Shown one piece after another: positions 53,747 to 62,361 of a stretch of DNA of 64,000 nucleotides. Positions within the stretch are counted from its first letter, which is position 1, and every line of letters starts with the position of its first letter. This DNA is from Merdimonas faecis. Lineage in GTDB: Bacteria > Bacillota > Clostridia > Lachnospirales > Lachnospiraceae. The DNA is taken from positions 1 to 64,000 of the forward strand of contig NZ_MIEH01000010.1 of the NCBI RefSeq assembly GCF_001754075.1. The letters are read 5' to 3'. The translations under genes and the position numbers were made by a program. The notes under the pieces were generated by a model, which saw only the letters and a list, made by a program, of their open reading frames with translations, was not told the origin of the DNA and searched no databases.

Positions 53747-54820
53747 ATGAAAGCAGCAGTCATCAGTTTTACGAAAGCAGGCTATGAGCTGGGGAGGAGG
53801 ATCCGTGACTGGCTCCAGGAACAAGGTTATGAAGCCGAGGCGGCGGTCAAATGCAGGGATCTGGAAGAATCCATTCCCGAATCTCTGGATCAGTGGACGA
53901 GAGAACGGTTTGCGGAGGTGGACGCGCTTGTCTATGTGGGGGCAGCAGGGATCGCCGTGCGTGCCATCGCACCCTATGTGCAGGCCAAGACCCTGGACCC
54001 TGCGGTGCTGGTCATCGATGAACAGGGCGCCTACTGTATCCCGCTTCTGTCCGGCCATCTTGGAGGCGCCAATGAGCTGGCCCTTGCTCTGGCAGCAGCC
54101 TTTGGGATGGAGCCGGTGGTGACAACGGCCACGGACCGGAACGGGAAATGGGCGGTGGATGTATTTGCCAAAAAGAACGGCCTCTTGATCCGGGACATGG
54201 AAAAGGCGAAACGGATCTCAGCGGATCTGCTGGCCGGAAAAGAGATCCGGATCAAGATGGAGGACGGCAAAGAAACGCAGGAGGAGCCGGACGTTTATAT
54301 CGGACTTCTGGAACATCCGGGCTGGCGACGCGCCTTGTATCTGATCCCCAAGACCGGAGTATTAGGCATCGGCTGCCGAAAAGGGGTGTCTTTGGAGCAG
54401 ATTGAGGAGGCTGTGGTGGAAACGTTGGAAGCCTTTCATGTCTGTCCGGAGTGTATTGGGGCTGTCGCTACCATCGACCGGAAGGCAGAAGAGCCGGGGC
54501 TTTTGGAATATTGCAGGGAAAAGGGAATTAGCTTACTGTCGTTTTCGGCGGAGGAGCTTTCGGAAGTGGAAGGAAAATTTTCTTCTTCCGAATTTGTCCG
54601 CCAGGTAACGGGAATCGATAACGTCTGCGAGCGGAGCGCGGTGAAAGCTTCGAAAGGCGGGAAGCTTCTGATCCCCAAACAGAAAAAAGACCAAGTGACG
54701 GCGGCCCTTGCCGTGACAGAATGGAGTGTGGAATTTGAAGAAAGTATATGTGGTGGGCATGGGTCCGGGAAGCCAGGAACAGATGACGGAAAAAGCCCGG
54801 GAGGTATTCGCATCCTGTGA
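53747..54820 (+). CDS. cbiG: Cobalt-precorrin-5A hydrolase, with an out-of-frame C-terminal extension
   Basis: Opens the delta-lactone of cobalt-precorrin-5A and releases acetaldehyde in the anaerobic route. It has 357 residues. The N-terminal domain has VGAAGIAVRAIAPYVQAKT and PLLSGHLGGANELALALA, and the C-terminal domain has LGIGCRKGVSLEQIEEAV. The usual C-terminus would fall near KDQVTAALAVTEWSVEF. Here translation continues another 29 residues rich in Gly, Ser and Pro, read through the first 86 bases of cbiH in another frame. One extra T in the TTT at 54734-54736 would give a TGA right there. AAGGA precedes the ATG. Confidence 0.88.
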   Translation: MKAAVISFTKAGYELGRRIRDWLQEQGYEAEAAVKCRDLEESIPESLDQWTRERFAEVDALVYVGAAGIAVRAIAPYVQAKTLDPAVLVIDEQGAYCIPLLSGHLGGANELALALAAAFGMEPVVTTATDRNGKWAVDVFAKKNGLLIRDMEKAKRISADLLAGKEIRIKMEDGKETQEEPDVYIGLLEHPGWRRALYLIPKTGVLGIGCRKGVSLEQIEEAVVETLEAFHVCPECIGAVATIDRKAEEPGLLEYCREKGISLLSFSAEELSEVEGKFSSSEFVRQVTGIDNVCERSAVKASKGGKLLIPKQKKDQVTAALAVTEWSVEFEESICGGHGSGKPGTDDGKSPGGIRIL

Positions 54821-55463
54821 GGTAATCGCAGGCTATACCGTGTATGTAGAACTTTTAAAAGAAGCCTATCCCGGGGCAGAATATATCACCACCCCCATGC
54901 GTCAGGAGGTGGAGCGGTGCCGTCTGGCCTTCGAGTCGGCAGCGGAAGGGAAAACCACCGCCATGGTGTGTAGCGGCGACGCCGGGATTTATGGAATGGC
55001 GGGACTGATGTATGAAGTGGGTGAGGAGTATCCACAGGTAGAGATCGAGGTCGTGCCGGGAGTGACGGCAGCCCTTGGCGGCGCGGCTGTCCTTGGAGCG
55101 CCCCTGGGGCATGATCTTTGTATCATCAGCCTGAGCGATCTTCTGACGCCCTGGGAGACGATTGAGAAACGGCTTCTTTCGGCGGCAGCGGCAGATTTTG
55201 TGATCTGCCTCTACAATCCGGCCAGCCGGAAGCGGAAGGACTACCTGAAAAAAGCCTGTGAGATATTAATGAACCATAAACCGGCAGATACCGTGTGCGG
55301 GATCGTAAGAAATATCGCAAGAGAGGGCGAGTCGTTTCAGATTCTTACTCTGGGAGAATTAAAAGACGCAGAGGCAGACATGTTTTCCACGGTTTACATC
55401 GGCAATCACGAGACGAAGGTGGTTCGGGGACGGATGGTTACACCGAGAGGATATCAGCTATGA
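54735..55463 (+). CDS. cbiH: Precorrin-3B C17-methyltransferase
   Basis: A ring-contracting SAM methylase acting on cobalt-precorrin-3; 242 residues. Motifs are VYVVGMGPGSQEQMTEKARE at the start, VCSGDAGIYGMAGLMYE (near 77-93) and PGVTAALGGAAVLGAPLGHDL (near 107-127). The start is probably TTG at 54735, 8 bases after GGAG; GTG at 54726 is the alternative. It overlaps the extended end of cbiG by 86 bases and the next gene by 4. Confidence 0.92.
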   Translation: MKKVYVVGMGPGSQEQMTEKAREVFASCEVIAGYTVYVELLKEAYPGAEYITTPMRQEVERCRLAFESAAEGKTTAMVCSGDAGIYGMAGLMYEVGEEYPQVEIEVVPGVTAALGGAAVLGAPLGHDLCIISLSDLLTPWETIEKRLLSAAAADFVICLYNPASRKRKDYLKKACEILMNHKPADTVCGIVRNIAREGESFQILTLGELKDAEADMFSTVYIGNHETKVVRGRMVTPRGYQL

Positions 55464-57496
55464 CAGAGAAAAAGATTTTGATTTTTGGAGGGACAACAGA
55501 AGGGCGGAAGCTGACAGAGTACCTGGCAGCAAGGAAGGTCAGAGTCCATGTCTGTGTGGCGACGGCCTACGGGGAGAGCCTGCTTCCGGAGAGTGAATCT
55601 GTGACGGCAGAGAGCAGCCGGATGGATGTATCCGAGATGTGCCATAGGATCCGGGAGTATGAGCCGGCCTTCGTTGTGGACGCCACGCATCCGTATGCCA
55701 GGGAAGTTTCTCGCAATATAAAACAGGCCTGTGAATCCTGCGGGAAATCCTATCTTCGGCTTCTGCGGGAAGAGGGGACTTCCCTTCCAGAGCATGACGG
55801 GGCAAAAGACGGGACCGCCGCAGGGACGGACGACAGGATCGTCTGGGTAGAGAGTGCAAAAGAAGCAGCAGAATATCTGGCGGACAAGGAAGGAAAGATC
55901 CTTTTGACTACCGGAAGCAAGGAGCTTGAAGCATTTACACGGATTCCGGATTACCGGGAGAGGGTCTATGCACGGGTACTGTCCCTGCCCTCGGTGGTGG
56001 AAAAATGCCATAGCCTTGGACTGGAAGGACGGCATCTCATCTGTATGCAGGGGCCGTTTTCAGCGGAATTGAATCTGGCCATGCTCCGGGAGTTCAAGAT
56101 CCGTTTCCTGGTGACTAAGGAGGCAGGGAGCACAGGCGGCTTTCCGGAAAAATGTGAGGCGGCCGAAAAAGCCGGCGCAGTGCTTGTGGTCATTGGCCGG
56201 CCGGAGGAAAGAGAAGGATTTTTGGAAGAAGAACTCTATGCCTATCTGAAGCAGGAGCTGTCCCTTTCTGACAGCTGGGAACTGGCAATCGTGGGAATCG
56301 GCATGGGTGCAGAAGAGTCTCTGACGCTGGAAGGGAAAAAGGCCTGCCGGGAGGCCGGGCTTTTGATTGGCGCCAGACGGATGCTGGAAGCTGTGGCAAT
56401 AGAAGGACAGGTCACGGAAGAAGCCTATCTGCCGGGAGACATTCTGGCGGCGGTGAAGCGCTACCCTTCGATCCGGAGGGCAGCGGTGGTGCTGTCCGGG
56501 GATCCGGGCTTTTACAGCGGGGCAAAAAGACTTTTGGAAGCGCTTCAGGAAGAGCCGGACTTCCAGGTACGGGTGATACCGGGAATTTCTTCCGTCTCTT
56601 ATTTCTGCGCGAAGCTTCACACCAGCTGGGAGGATGCGGCAGTTCTAAGCCTCCATGGACGGGAAGACAACCTGATCTGGGCGGTGGAGCGTCATAAGAA
56701 GACCATTGTGCTGGGAAGCGGGGCGGAGAGCGTCCGTAAGATCTGCGAGACCTTAAAGGTCTATGGATATGGAACTCTGACCATGACGGCAGGAGCCAGA
56801 CTTTCCTATCCGGAGGAAGATATCCGTAAGGGAAGCGCCGAAGAGATGTCTTCCTACGAGGGCGAAGGCCCGGTGATCCTTCTGATTGAAAATCCGGATG
56901 GCGGAGAGAGCGCTTATGGCCCCGGTGTTCCAGATGAGGCTTTCGTAAGAGGAAAGGTGCCGATGACAAAGGAAGAGATTCGATGCGTTGCCCTTTCCAA
57001 GCTTCGGCTTGGAGAAACTTCGGTAGTCTATGACATCGGCGCGGGTACCGGATCTGTAGCCGTAGAAGCTGCACGGATGGCTTTTCGCGGCCATGTGTAT
57101 GCGGTAGAAAGGAACCCGGAAGGGCTTAAGCTTATCCGGGAGAATCAGGAAGCTCTGCGGGCAGCAGGCCTTACAGTGGTTTCAGGAGAAGCACCGGAGG
57201 CTCTGGAGGGGCTACCGGCGCCGGACCAGGTATTTATCGGAGGAAGCGGCGGAAGGCTTTCAGAAATCCTTGCAGCGGTGCTTCGGAAGAATCCGTGCGT
57301 CCGGGTGGTGCTCACAGCCATTTCTCTGGAAACGGTGGCAGAGGCGAAGGCCTGTATGGAAAAGATCCGGCACCGGGAAGAGGACGTGGTGCAGGTGTCC
57401 GTAAGCCGGGCAAGAAAAGCAGGAAACTATCATCTGATGACCGGGTTAAACCCGGTATGGATCTTTAGTTTTACCTGTGACGAGGAGGAACAATGA
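55460..57496 (+). CDS. CbiJ-CbiE-CbiT fusion: precorrin-6A reductase plus precorrin-6Y methylase/decarboxylase
   Basis: A three-domain protein of 678 residues covering three consecutive steps. Residues 1 to about 255 form CbiJ, the NAD(P)H reductase (KILIFGGTTEGRKLTEYLA at the start, VVDATHPYAREVSRNIK near 73, GPFSAELNLAMLREF near 198). Residues about 270-470 form CbiE, the C5-methylase (LAIVGIGMGAEESLTLEGKK, VLSGDPGFYSGAKRLLE). Residues about 490-678 form CbiT, the C15-methylase/decarboxylase (VYDIGAGTGSVAVEAARMA near 522). CbiE-CbiT fusions (CobL-like) are common; adding CbiJ is less so. It overlaps both neighbours by 4 bases. Confidence 0.93.
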   Translation: MTEKKILIFGGTTEGRKLTEYLAARKVRVHVCVATAYGESLLPESESVTAESSRMDVSEMCHRIREYEPAFVVDATHPYAREVSRNIKQACESCGKSYLRLLREEGTSLPEHDGAKDGTAAGTDDRIVWVESAKEAAEYLADKEGKILLTTGSKELEAFTRIPDYRERVYARVLSLPSVVEKCHSLGLEGRHLICMQGPFSAELNLAMLREFKIRFLVTKEAGSTGGFPEKCEAAEKAGAVLVVIGRPEEREGFLEEELYAYLKQELSLSDSWELAIVGIGMGAEESLTLEGKKACREAGLLIGARRMLEAVAIEGQVTEEAYLPGDILAAVKRYPSIRRAAVVLSGDPGFYSGAKRLLEALQEEPDFQVRVIPGISSVSYFCAKLHTSWEDAAVLSLHGREDNLIWAVERHKKTIVLGSGAESVRKICETLKVYGYGTLTMTAGARLSYPEEDIRKGSAEEMSSYEGEGPVILLIENPDGGESAYGPGVPDEAFVRGKVPMTKEEIRCVALSKLRLGETSVVYDIGAGTGSVAVEAARMAFRGHVYAVERNPEGLKLIRENQEALRAAGLTVVSGEAPEALEGLPAPDQVFIGGSGGRLSEILAAVLRKNPCVRVVLTAISLETVAEAKACMEKIRHREEDVVQVSVSRARKAGNYHLMTGLNPVWIFSFTCDEEEQ

Positions 57497-58887
57497 ACAC
57501 AAAACTTCCAAGAATCATGATCGCGGCGCCGGGGAGCGGCTCGGGAAAGACCATGCTGACCTGCGCCCTTCTCGCAGCCTGGAAAGAAAAAGGATTACGC
57601 CTTATTTCCTATAAATGCGGTCCGGATTATATCGATCCCATGTTTCACCGGGAAGCCTTAGGAGTCGGCAGCGCTAATCTTGATACGTTTTTATGCGGAA
57701 AGGATTATATCCGCCGGAGACTTCTGAAGAATGCAAAAAAAGCAGAGCTTGCGGTGCTGGAAGGCGTGATGGGATATTACGACGGCATCGGCGGGATCTC
57801 AGATGGAGCCAGCTCTTATGAGGTGGCGGACGCGACGGGAACGCCGGTGGTCCTGGTGGTGGACGGTCGGGGAAAGAGCCTTTCTCTGGCAGCGGAGATC
57901 CAGGGATTTCAAAACTTCCGGAAAGAAAGCCATATCCGGGGTGTGATCCTGAATCGGATCTCGCCTTCCATGTATCCCAGATTAAAAGAAATGATCGAGG
58001 AACAGACCGGACTTCTGGTGTACGGCTATCTTCCGGAGAAAAAGGAGCTTCAGGTAGAAAGCCGGTATCTGGGGCTTCGGCTTCCCGGAGAGATGGAAAC
58101 GATGAAGGAGACGCTGAAGCGTTTGGGAAGCCAGGCAGAAGAGACCATCGACCTTGCAGGACTCCTTTCCCTGGCAGAAACAGCCGGGATGATGGAAGAG
58201 GAAGAGCGCCGGACATCCAAAGGATGCGGGGAGACTGACGGAAAAGTGCCTGCAAAAGAAAAAGTCCGGATCGGGATCGCAAAGGATGAAGCCTTCTGTT
58301 TCTTTTATCAGGACAACCTAAAGATTCTGGAAGATATGGGGGCAGAGCTTGTGTATTTTTCCCCGCTTCGGGATGAAAAGATTCCGGCAGACGTGGACGG
58401 ACTCATCTTTTACGGCGGCTACCCGGAATTGTATGCCGAAAAGCTTAGCCGGAACAGTTCCATGCGAGACAGCGTTCACATGGCAGTGAACGAGGGGCTT
58501 CCCTGTATCGGAGAGTGCGGAGGTTTCTTATATTTGCAGGAATATCTGGAAACAAAAGAGGGACAGCGTTTTCCCATGACGGGTGTATTACCCGGAGGGA
58601 GCCATTACACAGGGCGTCTTTTAAGATTCGGCTATGTGACCCTGTCCGGCGGGACGGCCTTTGGAGGGGATGCAGGAGAGATCCCGGCGCATGAATTTCA
58701 CTATTATGATTCCACGGATGCAGGAAATGCGTATCTGGCAAGCAAGCCACTGTCCAAAAGAAGCTGGAGATGTATCGTCAGCACCGGGCGTCTGTGGGCG
58801 GGTTATCCGCACATTCACTATGGAGGAAACCGGAAGTTTGCAGAAAACTTTCTGGATGTATGCAGGAACAGGAGGAAGGAGCTTTGA
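57493..58887 (+). CDS. cbiA: Cobyrinate a,c-diamide synthase
   Basis: Amidates the a and c side chains of cobyrinate with glutamine and ATP; 464 residues. The N-terminal dethiobiotin-synthetase-like ATPase has P-loop IAAPGSGSGKTMLTC (10-24) and CGPDYIDPMFH. The C-terminal class I glutamine amidotransferase domain carries the nucleophile in CIGECGGFLYLQEYL (Cys near 342) and the histidine in EIPAHEFHYYDS. CbiP, the later amidase, is not seen. It overlaps cobT by 4 bases (TTGA). Confidence 0.95.
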   Translation: MNTKLPRIMIAAPGSGSGKTMLTCALLAAWKEKGLRLISYKCGPDYIDPMFHREALGVGSANLDTFLCGKDYIRRRLLKNAKKAELAVLEGVMGYYDGIGGISDGASSYEVADATGTPVVLVVDGRGKSLSLAAEIQGFQNFRKESHIRGVILNRISPSMYPRLKEMIEEQTGLLVYGYLPEKKELQVESRYLGLRLPGEMETMKETLKRLGSQAEETIDLAGLLSLAETAGMMEEEERRTSKGCGETDGKVPAKEKVRIGIAKDEAFCFFYQDNLKILEDMGAELVYFSPLRDEKIPADVDGLIFYGGYPELYAEKLSRNSSMRDSVHMAVNEGLPCIGECGGFLYLQEYLETKEGQRFPMTGVLPGGSHYTGRLLRFGYVTLSGGTAFGGDAGEIPAHEFHYYDSTDAGNAYLASKPLSKRSWRCIVSTGRLWAGYPHIHYGGNRKFAENFLDVCRNRRKEL

Positions 58888-59951
58888 ATCAGGAAACAGA
58901 TTTGGAACAGGTCATCCGGCAGATCAGACCGCTGGATGAACATGCCATGGAACAGGCAAAGAAGCAGTGGAATTCTATTGCAAAGCCGCTGCACAGCTTA
59001 GGAAAGCTGGAAGAGCACATCATCCGGATCGCCGGGATCACTGGAGATCCGGATGTGAAGATCGAAGAAAAGGCTCTGATCGTTATGTGTGCGGACAACG
59101 GAGTGGTAGAAGAAGGCGTGACCCAGACGGGGCAGGAAGTGACGGCCATCGTGGCGGAGAATTTCCTGTCCGGAGAAACCAGTGCGGCTATTATGTGTAA
59201 GAAAGCGGGAGCCAGGATCCTTCCTATCGATATTGGCATGGCAGGAAAAACAAAAGTGCCGGACCATAAGGTGGCCTGCGGTACCAGGAATTTTGCAAAG
59301 GAGCCTGCCATGACAAGGGAGCAGGCGCTTCAAAGTATCCTGACCGGAGTCCGGATCGTGGAGGAACAAAAAAAGGCGGGCGTGGCGCTTCTGGCCACCG
59401 GAGAGATGGGCATCGGAAATACCACCACCAGCAGCGCGGTGCTTGCGGCTCTTCTTCAGATAGATCCGGAAAAAGTGACGGGAAGAGGCGCCGGGCTTAC
59501 CAGCGCGGGGCTTTCCAGAAAGATCCAGGTGATCCGCCAGGCGCTTGCCTTACATAAGCCGGACGCGAACGATCCGGTGGATGTACTCGCAAAGGTGGGC
59601 GGCTTTGATATCGGCGGCCTTGCGGGCGTGTATCTGGGAGCGGCAAAGATGCGTCTTCCGGTGCTGATCGACGGATTTATCTCCGGGACGGCGGCGCTTC
59701 TTGCCTGCAGGCTTTGTCCGGAGGCAAAGGAATATATGATCGCCTCTCACAAATCCAAGGAGCCGGGAATGCAGATCCTCCTGAAGGCGCTGGGGCTTTC
59801 TGCGTCTCTGGACTGCGATATGTGCCTGGGAGAAGGCACCGGGGCCGTGGCCTTTTTCCCGGTGCTTGACATGGCGGCGGCAGTCTACCGTCAGATGAGC
59901 ACCTTTGCGGACATTCAGGTAGAAGAATATCAGGAGCTGGGAGATAAATAA
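58884..59951 (+). CDS. cobT: Nicotinate-nucleotide--dimethylbenzimidazole phosphoribosyltransferase
   Basis: Activates the lower-ligand base by making alpha-ribazole phosphate; 355 residues. Motifs include KPLHSLGKLEEHIIRIAGI (near 34-52), VMCADNGVVEEGVTQTGQEVT (near 69-89), GEMGIGNTTTSSAVLAALL (near 172-190) and the catalytic-glutamate region LGEGTGAVAFFP (near 314-325). The start is TTG at 58884, 8 bases after GGAGG and overlapping the cbiA stop. It implies the cell activates a lower-ligand base, made or imported. Confidence 0.94.
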   Translation: MNQETDLEQVIRQIRPLDEHAMEQAKKQWNSIAKPLHSLGKLEEHIIRIAGITGDPDVKIEEKALIVMCADNGVVEEGVTQTGQEVTAIVAENFLSGETSAAIMCKKAGARILPIDIGMAGKTKVPDHKVACGTRNFAKEPAMTREQALQSILTGVRIVEEQKKAGVALLATGEMGIGNTTTSSAVLAALLQIDPEKVTGRGAGLTSAGLSRKIQVIRQALALHKPDANDPVDVLAKVGGFDIGGLAGVYLGAAKMRLPVLIDGFISGTAALLACRLCPEAKEYMIASHKSKEPGMQILLKALGLSASLDCDMCLGEGTGAVAFFPVLDMAAAVYRQMSTFADIQVEEYQELGDK

Positions 59952-60505
59952 TGATACATTTGATCACAGGCGGAAGCGGAAGCGGAAAGTCCGTTTATGC
60001 GGAGAATTGGCTGATCCGGCAGGGCGGCCGGGAAGCGTGCGGGAAAGAGAAGCCCTTTCTCTATATTGCGACCATGCGTCCCTTCGGGCAGGAGAGCAGA
60101 CAGAAAATTTTGCGCCACAGAAATCAGCGGGCCGGGAAGGGCTTTGCCACCCTGGAGTGCTACCAGGATCTGGAAGCCCTGGAGATTCCGGAAAATGCAG
60201 GGATCCTGCTGGAATGTGTCATGAACCTGACGGCCAATGAATCTTACCGGGAAGACGAAAAAGATGCACAGGAAAAAGGGGAAGATAAGGTGGCAGAAAA
60301 GGTGCTGGAAGGAATCCGTCACCTTTCGGAACATACGGCGTATCTGGCTGTAGTGACAGGGCAGGTGGATGGGGACATTGATTCCTATTCGGAGGAAACC
60401 AGAACCTATCAGAAGATTCTGGGAGAGACCAATCAGAAGATCGGAGAGATGGCCGATCAGATCACGGAGGTGGTGTACGGGATCCCCGTACCGTTGAAAG
60501 TATGA
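59951..60505 (+). CDS. cobU: Adenosylcobinamide kinase / guanylyltransferase
   Basis: Phosphorylates adenosylcobinamide and attaches GMP, preparing the nucleotide loop; 184 residues. The P-loop is LITGGSGSGKSVYAENW (4-20), the GMP-accepting histidine is His56 in ILRHRNQR, and the LLECVMNLTANE region lies near 88-99. The usual VTNEVGxGIVP segment reads VVTGQVDGDIDSYSEET here, a marked divergence. The short CobU-like protein at 61301 keeps that segment, so the two may complement each other. It overlaps both neighbours. Confidence 0.82.
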   Translation: MIHLITGGSGSGKSVYAENWLIRQGGREACGKEKPFLYIATMRPFGQESRQKILRHRNQRAGKGFATLECYQDLEALEIPENAGILLECVMNLTANESYREDEKDAQEKGEDKVAEKVLEGIRHLSEHTAYLAVVTGQVDGDIDSYSEETRTYQKILGETNQKIGEMADQITEVVYGIPVPLKV

Positions 60506-61299
60506 AAAGCAGAGTGTGGAATAGTTTTCAAATTGCATGTTCGATGTACAGTAAGATCCCTGTGCCCCCTGCAGACTGGACCAAAGAAAACAAGGCTTAT
60601 GTGATGTGCTTTTTCCCCTGGGTGGGGGCTGTGATCGGAGCGCTGACTTATGCCGTGTATTCCCTGAAAGAGTGGATGCATCAGGCCGGATTTGGATTTC
60701 CGGACTTCTTTTTTACGGCGCTTCTGGTGCTGATTCCTGTATGGGTTACCGGTGGGATTCATCTGGATGGCTATCTGGATACTCAGGATGCCCTTCATTC
60801 CTACCAATCCAGGGAGCGGAAGCTGGAGATATTGAAGGACCCGCATACGGGAGCCTTTGCGGTGATCGCCGGGATTTGCTATTTTGTGCTGGATCTGGGG
60901 ATTTACAGCGGTCTGACGGCAGAAAGTGTCCGGGTGATCGCGGCAGGTTTTGTGTTGTCGCGGGCGCTTAGCGGACTTTCCGTCGTCTGCTTTCCCCAGG
61001 CAAGAAAAAAGGGAATAGCTGCGGATTTCTCTGATGGAGCGAAGAAGAAGGGAAGCTGTCTTGTGCTGATCCTATATGTGATCCTGGCCGCCGGAGTGAT
61101 GATCTTTGCCGGAGGCGTGCCGGGAGTGTCTGCTGTCCTGGCCGCCGGGGGTGTATTCCTCTATTATGCGCGGATGACCAGACGGATTTTTGGTGGCATG
61201 ACAGGAGACCTGGCCGGGTATTTTCTCCAGCTTTGTGAAATCTGGATGGCAGCGGCGGCAGTGATTGCCGATATCTTATGGAAAGGAGCGGGCTGGTAA
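60502..61299 (+). CDS. cobS: Adenosylcobinamide-GDP ribazoletransferase (cobalamin synthase)
   Basis: A membrane enzyme joining adenosylcobinamide-GDP with alpha-ribazole (phosphate) to give the cobamide; 265 residues with six or so helices. The conserved early motifs are FQIACSMYSKIPVP and the catalytic acidic cluster GGIHLDGYLDTQDALHSYQSR (near 83-103), followed by EILKDPHTGAFAVI (near 109-122). It overlaps cobU by 4 bases. Confidence 0.95.
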   Translation: MKSRVWNSFQIACSMYSKIPVPPADWTKENKAYVMCFFPWVGAVIGALTYAVYSLKEWMHQAGFGFPDFFFTALLVLIPVWVTGGIHLDGYLDTQDALHSYQSRERKLEILKDPHTGAFAVIAGICYFVLDLGIYSGLTAESVRVIAAGFVLSRALSGLSVVCFPQARKKGIAADFSDGAKKKGSCLVLILYVILAAGVMIFAGGVPGVSAVLAAGGVFLYYARMTRRIFGGMTGDLAGYFLQLCEIWMAAAAVIADILWKGAGW

Positions 61300-61300
61300 A

Positions 61301-61678
61301 ATGGAACTGATCGTAGGAGGAGCCTATCAGGGGAAAACAGAGTATGCCAGACGTTTATTCCCGGACATTTCCTGGGCAGACGGAGAAGACTGCTCCTTTG
61401 AGGAGCTCTGTCAGTGTCAGGGGATCCTGAAATTTCACCACTATCTGGAACGGCGGATGGCAGCAGGAGAGTCGGTGGCGGATCTGGCGGAAATTCTGTA
61501 TCAGGAGAATCCGGAGCTGGTGATCGTGACCGATGAGATCGGCTGCGGCATCGTGCCTATGGATCCCTTCCAGAGGGAAGTAAGGGAGCAGACCGGGCGG
61601 GTCTGCACGGCGCTTGCAGGGAAGGCCAGCCGGGTTCACCGGGTAATCTGCGGTATAGGGACGGTGATCAAGGGATGA
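61301..61678 (+). CDS. Short CobU-like nucleotide-binding protein
   Basis: A second CobU-family protein, only 125 residues. It retains a P-loop (LIVGGAYQGKTEYARRLF, 3-20) and the CobU C-terminal segment VIVTDEIGCGIVPMDPFQRE with EQTGRVCTALAGKASRVHRVICG. It lacks the middle part with the GMP-accepting histidine. It may be the kinase half or a regulatory partner of CobU at 59951. It starts 2 bases after cobS and overlaps the phosphatase gene by 4. Its exact reaction is unknown. Confidence 0.75.
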   Translation: MELIVGGAYQGKTEYARRLFPDISWADGEDCSFEELCQCQGILKFHHYLERRMAAGESVADLAEILYQENPELVIVTDEIGCGIVPMDPFQREVREQTGRVCTALAGKASRVHRVICGIGTVIKG

Positions 61679-62361
61679 TAAGGATGTATCTCATCCGGCA
61701 CGGCAGTACGCCGGGGAACAGGGAACACCAGTATATCGGAAGGACAGAGGAAGACCTGTGTGAGGAAGGAATCCTTGCTCTGAAAGGACAGGAGGCGCCG
61801 GAGGTTCAAAGGATTTATGCAAGTCCGATGCGGCGGTGCATCCAGACAGCGAAGATCCTGTATCCGGGGCGGGCTCCGGTAAAGATCGAAGAATTCCGGG
61901 AATGTGATTTCGGAAGCTTTGAGGGAAAAAATTATCAGGATCTAAGCGGGGATCCGGTGTATCAGGCCTGGATCGACAGCGGCGGGACGCTTGGATTCCC
62001 GGGAGGAGAGGAGCCCGGCGGATTCCGGAGACGCTGCGTGGAAGGATTTGATAAGGTGCTGGAAGACTGCCGGCGGGATGGCATAGAGACGGCGGCTCTG
62101 ATCGTCCATGGAGGCACCATCATGAGCATCATGGAGGCTTATGCCAGACCTAAGGGCTCTTATTATGATTTTCAAGTGGGAAATGGAGAGGGATATGAAC
62201 TGGTTATTACAGATGACGGTGCCGGTACTTGCGGGATTTGTCCTGGATCTTTTGCTGGGGGACCCGGCATGGCTCTATCATCCGGTGCGGCTGATCGGGC
62301 TTCTGATCGAAAAGGGAGAAAAAATTATCAGAAAATGTCTGCCAAAGACCAGAGGCGGTGA
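61675..62361 (+). CDS. cobC: Histidine phosphatase, probable alpha-ribazole phosphatase, with extended tail
   Basis: Removes the phosphate from alpha-ribazole phosphate or adenosylcobalamin phosphate. The catalytic motif is LIRHGSTPGN (His9), the acid region is FRECDFGSFEGKNYQ (near 79-93) and the second histidine is in ALIVHGGTIMS (near 140-150). The phosphatase fold should end near GYELVITDDG at about 180. Translation instead runs on through about 50 low-complexity residues to 62361, overlapping cbiB by 167 bases. A base change or indel that removed the original stop is likely. Confidence 0.82.
   Translation: MIRMYLIRHGSTPGNREHQYIGRTEEDLCEEGILALKGQEAPEVQRIYASPMRRCIQTAKILYPGRAPVKIEEFRECDFGSFEGKNYQDLSGDPVYQAWIDSGGTLGFPGGEEPGGFRRRCVEGFDKVLEDCRRDGIETAALIVHGGTIMSIMEAYARPKGSYYDFQVGNGEGYELVITDDGAGTCGICPGSFAGGPGMALSSGAADRASDRKGRKNYQKMSAKDQRR

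Noticed and set aside
54734-54820. Programmed ribosomal frameshift at the cbiG end
   Set aside because: No slippery heptamer and no downstream pseudoknot seen; a simple one-base deletion explains it better.
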